64,000 bases of DNA, from the NCBI GenBank assembly GCA_028829895.1, contig CM054180.1, positions 109,979,635-110,043,634 on the forward strand, read 5' to 3'. Under the pieces are notes generated by a model. The model did no database searches and had not been told where the DNA came from. It saw only the letters and a program-made list of their open reading frames with translations. Each line of letters opens with the position of its first letter. Position 1 is the stretch's first letter. This DNA comes from Sinotaia quadrata. Lineage: Eukaryota; Mollusca; Gastropoda; Architaenioglossa; Viviparidae. Below are positions 35,473 through 47,547 of the stretch, piece by piece. Made by a program: the position numbers and the translations under genes.

Positions 35473-36660
35473 ACAATTTATACAATCTAATACAAACACA
35501 ATTTATACAATCTAATACAAACACAATTTATACAATCTAATACAAACACAATTTATACAATCTAATACAAACACAATTTATACAATCTAATACAAACACA
35601 ATTTATACAATCTAATACAAACACAATTTATACAATATAATACAAACACAATTTTTACCATCCAATACAATTGCCATTTCTATCATCCAATGCAATTATA
35701 ATTTCTATCATCCAATAAAATTATCGTTTCTGTCATCCAATATAATTACCAGTTACATCATCCAATATAGTTACTATTTCTATCATCCAATTACCATTTC
35801 TAGCATCCAATACAATTATCATTTCTATCATCCAATACAATTACCATTTCTACAATACAAACACCATTTCTAACATCCAATTACCATTTCTGTCATCCAA
35901 TATTATTACTATTTTTATCATCCAATTGCCATTTCTCTCATCCAATACATTTATAATTTCAATCATACAATACAACTACCATTTCTATCATCCAATGCAA
36001 TTATCATTTCAATCATCTAATATAATTATAATTTCAATCATCTAATACAATTGCCATTTCTATCATCAAATACAATTACCATTTCTAACATCGAATACAA
36101 TTATCATTTTTATCATCCAACAGAAACTCAATTTCTAAAATCCAATACAAGCACCATTTCTATTTCTATCATCAGTTTCTATCATCCAATGCAAATACCA
36201 TTTCTATCATCCATCTACCATTTCTACTATCCAATACAAAAATGTTTCTCTCGATTAATACAGTTACCATTTCTTTCATCCAATACAATTGCCATTTTTA
36301 TCATTAAATAAAATTACTATTTCTATCATTCAATACAATATCCATTTCTACCATCCAATACAATTACCATTTTTATCATTAAATACAATTACTATTTCTA
36401 TCATCCAATACAAACATAATTTCTACCATCCAATACAATTACCATTTCTACCATCCATTGCCAACACCATTTCTACCATCCAATACAAGTATAATTTTTA
36501 CCATCCAATACACTTGTTACTCCTATCATTCAATATAATTACAATTTCTCTCATCTAATAAAACACCATTTCTATCATCCAATAAATCACAATTTCTGTC
36601 ATCCAACACAATCTCCATTTCTGTCATCTAATTCAATCGCCATTTCTACCAACCAGTATG
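35473..36660. repeat. 25-bp minisatellite, about 1.2 kb, two subfamilies
   Basis: Eight near-identical units (ACAATTTATACAATCTAATA plus CAAAC) at 35473-35660 are followed by about forty diverged units of ACCATTTCTATCATCCAATA plus CAATT type. The top strand is almost free of G. Plus frames of 86-89 codons are repeat translations. Confidence 0.92.
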
Positions 36661-37079
36661 ATTTTCATATCAACCAACTGATAGAACACTGACTCTAACA
36701 TCAAAATAATCTGTAATACTATCATACATGAGTTCACAACATTAGTAAAACCACTTAAATAAAATTACTATAACTACTAACATTAGTTCAATCAACACCA
36801 GTACAACTGATAGCAACACCAGTATAGCCACTAACGAGCACAAATCAACTAATGCTCTGTCTTAAAAACTTACAATCGCTGCTGTCGTCACTATACATCA
36901 CAACTACTCCTGCCATCAGTAAATGTCATAGTATACTAACTCAAACTCCCATTTTAAAAGAACACAGTCAGTTCTGACATCACTATCATACAACACTAAC
37001 CAATCACAAATATACTTATATCGCTATCACAATATATTAACGAAAACTCTATCTTAAAGAAAGCCATTCATATCATCAC
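36661..37079. repeat. Degenerate array between two minisatellites
   Basis: Irregular ACTAAC, CAATCAAC and ATCACTAT motifs; no fixed period by eye. Confidence 0.4.
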
Positions 37080-38045
37080 TATTATGCAACACTAACCAAT
37101 CACAAATATTTCTATCATCACTATCATATCACACTAACCAATCACAAATATTTCTGTCATCACTATCATATCACACTAACCATTCACAAATATTTCTGTC
37201 ATCATTATCATATCACACTAACCAATCACACATATTTCTGTCATCATTATCATATCACACTAACCAATCACAAATATTTCTGTCATCACCCACATAATAT
37301 ACTTACCCAAATCCTATCTTAAAAGAACACAGTCACGTCTGTCATCCTATCGTATCACACTAACCAATCACAAATATTTCTGTCATCACCCACATAATAT
37401 ACTTACCCAAATCCTATCTTAAAAGAACACAGTCACGTCTGTCATCCTATCGTATCACACTAACCAATCACAAATATTTCTGCCGTCGTTAAATATGCAT
37501 AATACACTAAGCAAAACTCTGCATTAAAATAATACATCAATTTCAAACTACACGAACCAATATGCTATCTTAAAAATTCACAACCTTATCCTTCATCACC
37601 ATTGCAACAATACACTAATTCTCTATCTTTAAAATAAACCATACCTTCTGTCAACACTATCATGCTAAAGTAACCAGTCACAAATATTTTGTCAACAGTA
37701 TCAAGCTAAAGTAACCAATCACACATATTTCTGTCAACAGTATCAAGCTAAAGTAACCAATCACGAATATTTCTGTCAACAGTACCAAGCTAAAGTAACC
37801 AATCACAAATATTTCTGTCAACAGTATCAAGCTAAAGTAACCAATCACACATATTTCTGTCAACAGTATCAAGCTAAAGTAACCAATCACAAATATTTCT
37901 GTCAACAGTATCAAGCTAAAGTAACCAATCACACACATTTCTGTCAACGGTATCAAACTAAAGTAACCAATCACAAATATTTCTGTCAACGGTATCAAAC
38001 TAAAGTAACCAATCACAAATATTTCTGTCAACAGTATCATGCTAC
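37080..38045. repeat. 42-bp minisatellite with nested 100-bp units
   Basis: 42-bp units (TAACCAATCACAAATATTTC then TGTCATCACTATCATATCAC) at about 37080-37280. Then two identical-looking 100-bp units at 37281-37380 and 37381-37480, a non-repeat gap, and nine 42-bp units ending GTATCAAGCTAAAG at about 37660-38045. The minus 120-codon frame is a 14-residue repeat translation. Confidence 0.92.
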
Positions 38046-38312
38046 CCTACTAACCAATACATCTGATCACCACCACCAATATCGACGAAAGTGTATCTGC
38101 ACCAACAGATTGCACTGCCAACAGCATTAAGTGGATGCTGACTGCCTGCAGGCAAGTCGCCCGCAAAAATCAGAAACTGGCCTACTAACTCAGTTCTTCA
38201 GAATCTCTTCACGTTCTATAGTCGTGGATTTGACGAGACTTTTGTCAAAGGCAGACGGGCAGACTGACACGTGTCACGTTGTATAAGTCTGGACATTTCA
38301 CTAAGGTCCGGC

Positions 38313-38396
38313 GTAGACGGACGTGGTTTATGTGTAGACTGACGTGGTTTATGTGTAGACTGACGTGGTTTATGTGTAGACTGACGGGGTTTATGT
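38313..38396. repeat. 21-bp minisatellite (4 copies)
   Basis: Unit GTAGACTGACGTGGTTTATG plus T at 38313, 38334, 38355 and 38376. The three short frames here are repeat-derived. Confidence 0.95.
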
Positions 38397-39520
38397 GTTG
38401 TAAAATACTTAAACAACCCTCTTCACTCCTTCCCCACCCCCATACATACACCTATCAAAACTAAGTGGAAAAGTAAATAGAAAAAATTACTTACCCGCTC
38501 TTAATACTCAAATTATTCAATTTCTATTTATTTCTAAAACAAAAATAATTTAATTGTAGTAAATGTGTAAAACATAACATGTTTGAGTAAATAAATTATG
38601 TATTAATACAAAGACAGAAACATTAAAAATGAAGCATATTGTCAGTCGAAGCAAAACTTAGCCCGGCATCACTCCATAAGCATTTAAAAATTAAAATAAT
38701 AAAATGTAGATACATGAGAGGTATAGGAACCATAGTATAAAATATACGTTTAAAGTATTTAACCAAGACACTAATTACAAGACTGACCAGCCACTCCAAG
38801 ACATTAGCAGGACGTTAGAGTTATACAAGACCTGACCACCCAGGGCTAGGGCACAGGAAACGGTTAGGGATCAAAAGGGTCACTTGTAGCTAGCTGATAG
38901 AGAAGGGGATAGATTCACACTGAGCTATAGGCCAGAATACAGGAAGCGGTCGGGGATCAAAGGGCCACTCTTAGATAACAGTAGAGGGAAGGGTTAGTTC
39001 CAAAGAAATACCAGGAATAATGGAAAGCCTTTATATAAGTCGGGCCGAAGCAATTCTCTTCACTGGCTCAGAACAAACCGAGTTTTAAAACACGCAGGAG
39101 CAGTCCCAGAGATTTCATCTGGTAACATTTTAGAAGTGAGAAAATTTCTAAGTCAGAAAGACTATCCCTGAGTGTACTGCACTCCAACCAGATGACGTTG
39201 GGTTCATTCGGTTTCGGAACGTGAAAGGTATGTGTGGCTAATTTTAATCTTGTAAAACTTAGCAAATATAATAATAGGATGTGTGAGGGTGATTTATGTA
39301 TTCTAACTACACCTTTCTTTCAGATTAGTGCCAATGTGCTCAGGGAAGTAATAGCCCTGACACCTAAATACTTTTATTCTGTAATTAGCAGTTACTTACA
39401 CTGCCTTAATTACATTTCAGAACCAAAGAGAAACAGTAATCAGGAGAAGAGAATCTATAAACAGTAACTGGAGAAAGAGTAGCTACAAAGTGTATTTACA
39501 AGCAGAAACTAGGACCAGAA
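38397..39520. other. AT-rich noncoding stretch with diverged duplication
   Basis: A diverged direct duplication (GGAARCGGTYRGGGATCAAA) at about 38855 and 38961; otherwise unrecognised frames only. Confidence 0.45.
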
Positions 39521-39650
39521 CTGGGTCATCTGCCGATTGTGTTTGTCTACGCGGAGCGAGAAGGGGCGGAGCCAGCTTGCCTGCCGTTGGAGAACGCTTG
39601 CGCGACGAGACTCAACGCTGTGTTGACCTTTGCTCCACTCGTTGAGCTAA
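39521..39650. promoter_or_regulatory. Short CpG-rich island with GC-box
   Basis: GGGGCGG (Sp1-type GC-box) at 39563-39569 within about 120 bp of CpG-rich DNA, between AT-rich flanks. Confidence 0.25.
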
Positions 39651-40060
39651 GTATAGAAACATAAACATTGAGCAGAAGTGCATATAGTGTATCGGAACTG
39701 AAATACAGAAAAAGGAACGATTTGGGGAAAGGAAAACGGACACTAAAAATCATTTCATAAGAGGGGCTAGTATTTTCCCTGAATTAGCTATAGGATTTAT
39801 ATTTTTGTAATTATTTTGACCAACATTATTAACTGTTCTTCTTTTGTTGTTATTTTCTTTATTCTATTTTCTTTTATTGTTATATAAAGTTATTGTTAAA
39901 TCTTCATTAGTGTTGTCAAATTTATTGTCATTCTTGTCCAGTATGATTTTATAATTGTTATCGTCACGTCCGTCTAACGTCTGTCTTGAGTCTGTCTCTT
40001 CGTCTTATCTGTCTGTCCGTCTTATCTGTGAGGAATCGTTTCCTCTGGGGGCTCATTACG

Positions 40061-40085
40061 AGTTACCGGAAGTGACGTCCTCAAC
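40061..40085 (+). promoter_or_regulatory. ETS core followed by CRE-like half site
   Basis: CCGGAAGTGACGTCC at 40066-40080, one base from the full ETS-CRE composite at 13732-13745. Confidence 0.3.
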
Positions 40086-40189
40086 TTGTTGTCCGTCCTA
40101 GATACCCGTATTTAGGGGGGGTACCAACACATATAAATAAATAAAAAGTAAATAGTGTAATAATATGCATTCGGGTGTCTTTGCGATAA

Positions 40190-40460
40190 GGCGTCCGACA
40201 TCACCAATCAGAGGTTCCATGTCAGCTCATTAAATAGGTCATCATGTGTAATCACACCAAAATCAGCAAACAGGTCGTCTCAGGTATGATCACCCCATGT
40301 TAGGTCATCAGTTAGGATCATTCCATGTCCGCAAACAGGTAATAGGGAGTAATCACTCCATGACAGCACACAGGTCATCAGGTATTATCATCCTTTGTCA
40401 GCATACAAAGGTCACCAGTTATTATCATCCTTTGTCAGCATACAAAGGTCATCAGGTTTG
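40190..40460. repeat. Degenerate ~40-bp array
   Basis: Repeats of CAGGTCATCAGGTATTATCA and CCTTTGTCAGCATACAAAGG; the last two copies are nearly identical. Confidence 0.75.
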
Positions 40461-40814
40461 ACTTGCCACTGTGAGTCATCTCTCACACTTCTGCAGTGAT
40501 AGATGAAATGAACTAGTTTGGCTTAGCTTGTGCTGTTGCGTGAATTAACATGAAAACTATATTGAATACTTTTTCTAATGCTGACATGAAGCAAATACTT
40601 TTACTCTGCTAGAGCTAGAATTACCACTTTGTACATATTTTATTGTAGTTGTGATAGTACGTAATACAGTTTTCCTTGCTGTTATTTATCAGTCTGGTGT
40701 TGTTTTCATTCCTTGAAAAATGGTCTTTTATTTATTGTTCTTGACTGAAACGTGGAACACGATTCTTGAATTATAAATTGCTGAGAGGAGAATCTTCAGC
40801 TCTGTTTGTTGACT
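40461..40814. other. AT-rich noncoding stretch
   Basis: Nothing seen. Confidence 0.5.
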
Positions 40815-40963
40815 TAATTTGTCCATTCTCTCTCAATCTGTCGGTTAACTCACCATTAATGTCAATGGATGCCTTTCATGACCGGACTTCTTGCCACTCC
40901 AAAATAATAATTTATATAATAATTAAGTTTAGAAATAGGTATAGGCAAATTTACTCTGCCCCA
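40815..40963 (-). mobile_element. LTR 5' fragment linked to the gypsy remnant
   Basis: Reading the minus strand from 40963 gives TGGGGCAGAGTAAATTTGCC, aligning to TGTGGTGGAGTAAATTTGCC at 1300. It continues for about 60 bp before becoming a different subfamily also seen at 32185-32280. Immediately upstream on the same strand (40964-40979) is a purine-rich AAAAAGGAGTGGGGCA, in the position of a polypurine tract. It lies about 640 bp downstream of the pol remnant on the same strand, so it may be the start of that element's 3' LTR. Confidence 0.6.
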
Positions 40964-40979
40964 TGCCCCACTCCTTTTT

Positions 40980-41620
40980 GAGATGTTAACCATCGTGGTA
41001 ACATCTGCTTAATTAGGAGTAAATTTCAAACATTACCGGTGAACCTTCTACCATGATACGAAACAAATAGCTGTTCACAAGATAACATTTCTGTTAGTTT
41101 TAAGACATAAGCATATATATTCATAAGAAAAAATGTCTATGTCAACTTTAAGACAAAGATAATTAATTCAACATGTTTAGAAACAAAGATAATATAATTT
41201 TACATGACTCAACAATCACTGAGCATTAAAATATCATATACCATACTAATTTATTCCATTATAAGGTGGGGCATGACTCGTTTATGTCTCCACACTTAAA
41301 GAAGAAATACAACACATTTCATCAATAAACATCATTACAATTTCCTTTGTTATAAGTTAGAAACACGACCTGTTTATGTCTCTACACTTTAGGAATACAA
41401 TGCAAATCAGATGCAAAAATCATTATTTAATTATCAATATTTCTTTTCTCTGAGTGATAGGAAAATACAATACATACAATCATGTTAGCATCATTATAAA
41501 TGATATCTGGGTAAAAGTATTCCTTCCTCTCTACAGTAACGATGACACAAAATATTTATATAAAGATTTCAGAGCAGTTATAGAGATCATGTACTGGACA
41601 CTTACACTTTCATTTCTACT
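40980..41620 (-). other. Interval between gypsy pol remnant and LTR fragment
   Basis: Contains a diverged ~45-bp duplication (TTTATGTCTCCACACTT at 41281 and TTTATGTCTCTACACTT at 41373). A complete Ty3/gypsy element would carry integrase here, typically over 1 kb, but I see no zinc-binding HHCC or DDE motif, so integrase is absent or unrecognisable. Confidence 0.4.
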
Positions 41621-42540
41621 GCTCTGGACAAATAGTCAGCCCCTACATTGTCGGTGCCTTTGATGACTTCCACAGTATATCTATACTGTTGTGGTAGCAA
41701 TGATCACCTGGTTAAATGCGCATTTACCTTAGTCGAGTGAGCTAAGTAGGCGAGAGGTTGATGATCTGTCTGAATGACAAAATGCTTACCATATAGTATA
41801 GACTTAAAATTTCTGGACCACCCAGACGATTCCGAGACATTCTTTCTCTGAAGTCAAATAATTTTGTTAAGCCGCATTCAACGTACGACTCAAGTAAACT
41901 ACTGGATACAGAATATCACCGTATTCCTGCATCAGTACAGCACATAGCCCTGCATTGCTAGCATTTGCTCTGACACGATTTCCTCATTGAAATCAGGCAA
42001 ATGGAGGACAGGAGCTCATGACAGGTAATCCTTCAAACTGGCGAAGCTGGCTTCACACTCATCACTCAAATCATTATCTCATGTTTACCTTTCCTAGCAA
42101 ATCAGTGAGTGGTTTGTTGATGGCACTGAACTTGGAAAAGAATTTTCTATGGTAACCGGCCAACCCCCCAAAAAGATATAAAATTTGTCTTGGAGGTGGT
42201 TCTCTGCATCTCTTTGAGTTTTCTTACGTTTCTGACAACAGGAGACCTTGTCCCACAGTGTGCCCCAAATATTTAAGTTTGAAAGGTTTAAAAATACATT
42301 TGGTTGGTCGAGCAGTAAGGTGACATTTCTTCAAATGTTGGAATAACTTCCTTAGCACTCGGATTTTCCAGGGTCTGGGGTAGCCACCAATACGTCATCT
42401 ATGAAGTCGGAGACAGATTCCTCTTTCATGGATTCAATAAGCAATCTCTTCATCTTAGTGAAAACAGCTGGCGCTGTGAGAATGAGCATTACCCGCCATT
42501 GATATTGGCCATCAATATGTTCACTCAGTGGCGGCCAAAC
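41621..42540 (-). pseudogene. Ty3/gypsy pol remnant (reverse transcriptase palm to RNase H)
   Basis: On the minus strand the order is correct for Ty3/gypsy pol: a VM...L.APA.F fingers/palm segment near 42450-42505, the catalytic FIDD at 42394-42405 (the Y-x-D-D equivalent), LTARPTKC then YLGH at about 42258-42320, the RNase H TDHQPLAYL at 41743-41769, and DNVGADYLSRA at 41621-41652. The reading frame is broken: a stop at 42352-42354 and a frame change just after FIDD, then further stops and frame changes through the connection and RNase H parts. It lacks the upstream RT fingers, protease, gag and integrase. It is therefore dead. In active elements this protein copies element RNA into DNA in cytoplasmic particles. 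Confidence 0.9.
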
Positions 42541-42932
42541 ATCTGTATTGTGTTAGGACTGCTTTTGAAATAGGACATTATGTTCACTCAGTGGCGGTCA
42601 AACATCTGTATTGTGCTAGAACTGCTTTTGAAATAGGACATTATGTTCACTCAGTGGCGGTCAAACATCTGTATTGTGCTAGGACTGCTTTTGAAATAGG
42701 ACATTATGTTCACTCAGTGGCGGTCAAACATCTGTATTGTGCTAGGACTGCTTTTGAAATAGGACATTATGTTCACTCAGTGGCGGTCAAACATCTGTAT
42801 TGTGTTAGGACTGCTTTTGAAATAGGACATTATGTTCACTCAGTGGCGGTCAAACATCTGTATTGTGTTAGGACTGCTTTTGAAATAGGACATTAGTTTA
42901 CGTTCATTCAGTAAAGGTCAAACATCGTGTTA
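42519..42932. repeat. 63-bp minisatellite (6 copies) abutting the RT remnant
   Basis: Copies start GTTCACTCAGTGGCGG at 42519, 42582, 42645, 42708, 42771 and 42834, with a partial copy at 42903. They are almost identical (GTGCTAGG/GTGTTAGG variants). The first copy overlaps the last readable residues of the RT remnant. The 122-codon plus frame is a 21-residue repeat translation. Confidence 0.97.
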
Positions 42933-43108
42933 CTACATCCATATTTTATTCTGAAAACACCATTTTTCTTTATAACTGAGACGTTGTTAATGGTTACAAA
43001 GTTCGTCAATGTTGACCAGTTCACTGCAGTTAGCAATTTAATTATTTTATCGCATTAAGTTATTTTTAACGAAAAAAAAGTTTATTAGAGTTTTAGTCAA
43101 GTGCTTAA

Positions 43109-43245
<137 letters not shown>

Positions 43246-43303
43246 CGTAGTCGGTGCGGTCACCACCACCAAGATCAGGGCTATTATCTTGTTCTCTTTC
43301 GCA

Positions 43304-43880
43304 TTATTTTATTATTTTTATTATTATTAGTAGTAATATATTAAGTAGTAGTAGCAATATATTCATTAGTAGTAGTAGTAGCAGTATTAGATTTGGTATT
43401 AATATTATTTTGCTTGCTTCTTGACATTGAAAATCAAACATCTTGTTCCTTATGACCATGATCAGCCTATGCAACGAAACTGCTGACGATAATAGCTGCA
43501 TCATAGTTCTCATAAAGAACGTGAAAAAAAAAAAAGAAATCCCAAACCAAACTACGATCAGCAAATCTCTTATATCAACGAACATGGAGGGGTGGCGTGG
43601 GGAACAGTTTGGTAGTTGGCTCAGTTCTACAACAAACGGCAACCACAAAAGAATTCTCTTGCAAGCACGGAGACACGGCTTGATAATTGAGCATCTAATG
43701 GGAGACGTATTTGCATACGCAAAAAACGCCAGCAAGCTTCGTAGGACAGTAACCAGTTCCCTCCCCTTCCTCCCTCTCTTCCAAGCCAAGTCTTCCCCGG
43801 TGCTTGTTCTTGAAAATACCACCTTCCGGTCTCGATCCAAAAATATTAACTACAGCATCCTTGGCAGCGTTGTTGCATAG
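43304..43880. other. Overlapping opposite-strand ORFs, unrecognised
   Basis: A minus frame of 178 codons (43304-43840) and a plus frame of 145 codons (43443-43880) occupy the same DNA. The C-terminal third of the minus frame is low-complexity Leu/Ile from an (ATT)/(AGT) tract at 43305-43390. The middle could encode a hydrophobic segment around residues 92-112. Neither product has a domain I recognise; at most one could be real, and chance is likely. Confidence 0.2.
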
Positions 43881-44030
43881 GAGTTAGCCGGAGAGGTAGG
43901 GAGCGCGTGGCGAGGTTAGACAATGGAGCTAATGAACAAACAGCGAAGTGGACGTACCAATCGCAATTTGTAGCCCGGCTGTAACTCAACCATCGTCTCG
44001 CCCTTCGTCGGCCGCGAGTTAAAGTCAATA
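43881..44030. promoter_or_regulatory. CpG-rich island
   Basis: GAGCGCGTGGCGAGG and CGCCCTTCGTCGGCCGCGAG-type sequence in an otherwise AT-rich neighbourhood; no specific site identified. Confidence 0.2.
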
Positions 44031-44335
44031 TATTTTTGAAGCGATTTATTGTTATTTTTCAAGCCGTCCATTCTGCGCTATTGGAGTAGTTAATATCATT
44101 GCGAGATGTTATGTTTAATATTTTATTGGCAGTATAATAAAATACAAAAGATAAATAATATTTTACTATATATATATATATATATATGCTTAAGCAAACT
44201 GTACATATATTCTTATTCGTCACCCGACAACAGAAATATTTAAGTCTAAAAATACTAATTTGATTAAATGTACATTATACCAAAATGTACATGGATTATA
44301 TTCAATGAGAAAGTACAATCCCTTTCCAATATTCC

Positions 44336-44486
44336 ATCCATCCATCCTTCCACCCATCCATCCATCCATTCATCCAACCAACCAACCAACCAACCAACCA
44401 ACCAACCAACCAACCAACCAACCAACCAACCAACCAACCAACCAACCAACCAACCAACCAATCAAAAAACCAACCAACCAACAAGT
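44336..44486. repeat. (CCAT)n-(CCAA)n compound microsatellite
   Basis: About 35 bp of CCAT units followed by about 95 bp of CCAA. It gives false Asn-Gln-Pro-Thr and Val-Gly-Trp-Leu frames on the two strands. Confidence 0.97.
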
Positions 44487-45420
44487 CAATCAATTATGTG
44501 CCGCGACCCTCTGGTGTGTCGCTATTTGCTCTGAGGTGTGCCGCGGCACAGTTGTAACTCAGACACCGAAGTGAGCAACAGATTAAACTTCAGTAACAGA
44601 AACGTGTCGCAATGCGTTGAAGTCATCGGCCAAGTGCATTGCAACGAAAGAAAAGGCTTGAGAAGCGCTGCACTAAGCTCTCTGCTTTAATAACTCCTAT
44701 ATAACTAATAGCACTAAAATGTGCTCGAAATGGCCAATTCTCATTTAGCTGTGGTGCTAAAAATAGTGCCAGAAAACCTTCAATTTATCTTGCATGGAAA
44801 TTAACGACCAATAAAATCTAACTGCTCAAATCTCAATGTATAAGAGTTAACGACTTTCAAGTTTAAATATATGAGTTAATGACGTTTAACTTTCAATATA
44901 TAAAAGTAACTAATTTGTCATGTGCTCGTCAAATGTCTTACCTTTAGTGCTGGCAAGTAAATAAAAAGTCTTGTTGGCTGAGTGGAGGTTAAGCCTCGTT
45001 TATCCTGAATTCAATTAAAGACTTCAACCCATCAACCTGTCTCGCAACATCCCGCATATGCGACCATTCGTGCTTCATCGTGCTACATTTCATTCTTAGC
45101 CACTGACTTACATATTTCTACTCTCACCTACCCCACACCGTCCCTGACACTGCAATTGCATCTAAATTATGATGGGAACTAAGATTACTTAAAACAAGCA
45201 AATGGTATCAATGTGTTCTCACAATATTAATTTAATAACAATAAGTGAGCTCAGTTTTACATGTTACCTTGTTCGGGCTTATATGATGATACAAATACGA
45301 AAAGTGAAAGATAAGTTTAAGTGAAGAGTGAAACAATGTGAAATGTAATGTAAGATCAGGAAAAGTGTACAACGAAACTGGAAAAATAGAATAAAGTAAG
45401 GCAATAAATTAAAGCAATAA
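44487..45420. other. Noncoding stretch, no feature seen
   Basis: Ordinary then AT-rich sequence; no assignable frame. Confidence 0.5.
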
Positions 45421-45427
45421 TGTAAAG

Positions 45428-45545
45428 AGAGAAAACAACACTGTCAAATGAGAAAAGAACGCTGTAAAGTGTGACAAGAACGCTGTAAAATGTGACAAGT
45501 ACGCTGTAAAGTGAGAAAAGAACGCTGTAAAGTGTGACAAGGACA
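45428..45545. repeat. 20-21-bp minisatellite (5 copies)
   Basis: Unit AACGCTGTAAAGTGTGACAA plus G, encoding a Ser-His-Phe-Thr heptad on the minus strand. Confidence 0.85.
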
Positions 45546-45710
45546 AATGCGAAACTGAAACTAAGAAACGTGCAAAGACAATATAGAATAAATGTATATT
45601 AAGTAAGAACAAGTGAAGTGAGACAGGAATTAATGAAATAAAACAAATGTAAATAGAGAATAGAATCACGTAAAAAAAATAATAATGTAACGTATAATAA
45701 TGTAAAATGA

Positions 45711-45920
45711 GATACAAACAATGCAAAGTGAGACAAGAACATTACAAAGCGAGACAGGACCATAGAACTGTGACTAGAGATTAAAATAATTGTAAAATAT
45801 CATACAAACAATGCAAAGTGAGACAAGAACATTACAAAGCGAGACAGGACCATAGAACTGTGACTAGAGATTAAAATAATTGTAAAATATCATACGAACA
45901 ATGCAAAGTGAGACAATAAA
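45711..45920. repeat. 90-bp tandem duplication (2.3 copies)
   Basis: ATGCAAAGTGAGACAAGAAC recurs at 45721 and 45811 with a partial third copy at 45901; the two full copies look identical, suggesting a recent event. Confidence 0.95.
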
Positions 45921-46480
45921 AAAGTAAATGAGACAACCCAACGTAATCAAAACTAGGTCAAATACAAAGAAAAACTATGGCAGGAAACAGAATTGATGAA
46001 AAACTTAAGGACGAGTATGATCAGAAGAATGAACGAAGAGAACAAATAAAAGAAAAGTTAACAAAATTTAAAATACATGTGTAGGAATAACGATAGCTGA
46101 CCATCCCCTCCAGAAGAATAATTTTTAGTATAAGAATACAATAACATAAGAAAATTAGAGTAAGGAAAAGTACCAATAAAGGCAAATCCTGTAAGACTAC
46201 AGAAATAAGCAATATAAATATTAACAGAATATGAATGAATATGATTAATTAGTAAATAATAAGCAGTTGCAGACTAAAGAAAGTAGAATCAGATTAAGCA
46301 AAATAAAGCTAAGCAGACTAAGAACACGCAAACTAAACCTGAGCAGAATAAAAATGGGTAGAATAGAACTGAGCAGAATAAGAATAGGCAGATTAAACAA
46401 CAGCAGCAACAAAACCTAGAGGAAGATAAGATGAGCAAAATAAGAAAATAAAACTAAGTATTTCAAAATACTCTGCGAAC
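45921..46480. other. A-rich noncoding stretch with degenerate GAGCAGAATAA repeats
   Basis: Irregular AGCAGAMTAAGAA motifs at 46310-46400; otherwise nothing. Confidence 0.5.
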
Positions 46481-46790
46481 TCTTAGTGCTGAAGGGACAT
46501 TACCCGTAATTTAAGGGAGCTAATTGCCTGCTAGTGGCAAGGTGGCGGCCTATCGTCTCTTTCGCTTTGAGGCCTTATGACAGTTGTCATCATTTCGTGA
46601 TTACGACTCTCAACCCTCGACATTTTTTTGTAGGAGATTTGCGGAATTACTATTATTTTCGCTGTCCTAATCGAAGATCGCCTAGTTCCGGACTTGCTTT
46701 GAGCGGATTTAAAAGTTAACTTCGAAAATATTCGATGATTGAAGAAATCGGTGCCACACGGCAATTGATTCCTATGAAACAGGCGCAAAG
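46481..46790. promoter_or_regulatory. CpG-containing island
   Basis: Ordinary-complexity DNA with AAGGTGGCGGCC at 46539-46550, one mismatch from a YY1-type AAGATGGCGGCC. Opposite-strand frames of 61 and 85 codons overlap and are unrecognised. Confidence 0.2.
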
Positions 46791-46977
46791 AAGTAGAAAC
46801 AGCAAGTTCGTGGTTTTATTTAACCCTTTCAATGCTAGCTTTACTTAAAAAACATATATATATATAATTCATTTATGGTTATACATTTCTCAGAATAGGA
46901 ATAGAGTGACAGTACAGAAATAAATTAATAAAATATAATGAAAATATAACCGTTACCCACATACTGACAATGACTAA

Positions 46978-47229
<252 letters not shown>

Positions 47230-47444
47230 ATGGAAAGACAGAAAGACAGATAAATAGACAGATTGTCACGAACGAGCACATTTTATTTGTGCATAAAAAT
47301 AGTTGTTAGCGTTTATATTTCAATTATACTAGGATCTGCACAGGTTTAAAGAAAGAAGATAAGAAAAATCAAATGGAGAAACCTAAACGGCTCGGAATGA
47401 AACAGAAAAAACAAAACAAAACAAAAACGACCAACAGATATGAG

Positions 47445-47530
47445 TGTGCAATTAAGGGAAAATTGTATACAATTAAGGGACAAATTGTATACAGTTAAGG
47501 GTCAAATTGTGTACAATTAAGGGGAATATT
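47445..47530. repeat. About 22-bp minisatellite (4 copies)
   Basis: ATTGTATACAATTAAGGGAC repeats, ending 18 bp before an LTR fragment. Confidence 0.85.
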
Positions 47531-47547
47531 GTGAATAAGAAAGGTAT

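Noticed and set aside
37678..38040. 120-codon minus-strand ORF with 14-residue repeats
   Set aside because: 42-bp minisatellite with period divisible by three; the unit is also present out of frame with stops nearby.
42528..42896. 122-codon plus-strand repeat protein containing TAFEIGHY, reminiscent of the RT motif TAF..GHY
   Set aside because: The authentic RT remnant reads on the minus strand at its edge; the plus-strand similarity is coincidental, multiplied by the 63-bp array.
43304..43840. 178-codon minus ORF with an apparent transmembrane segment
   Set aside because: Overlaps an equally long opposite-strand frame, and its C-terminus is AT trinucleotide-derived Leu/Ile; no domain.
44260..44574. 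Asn-Gln-Pro-Thr repeat ORF (antifreeze/structural-protein look-alike)
   Set aside because: (CCAA)n microsatellite translation.
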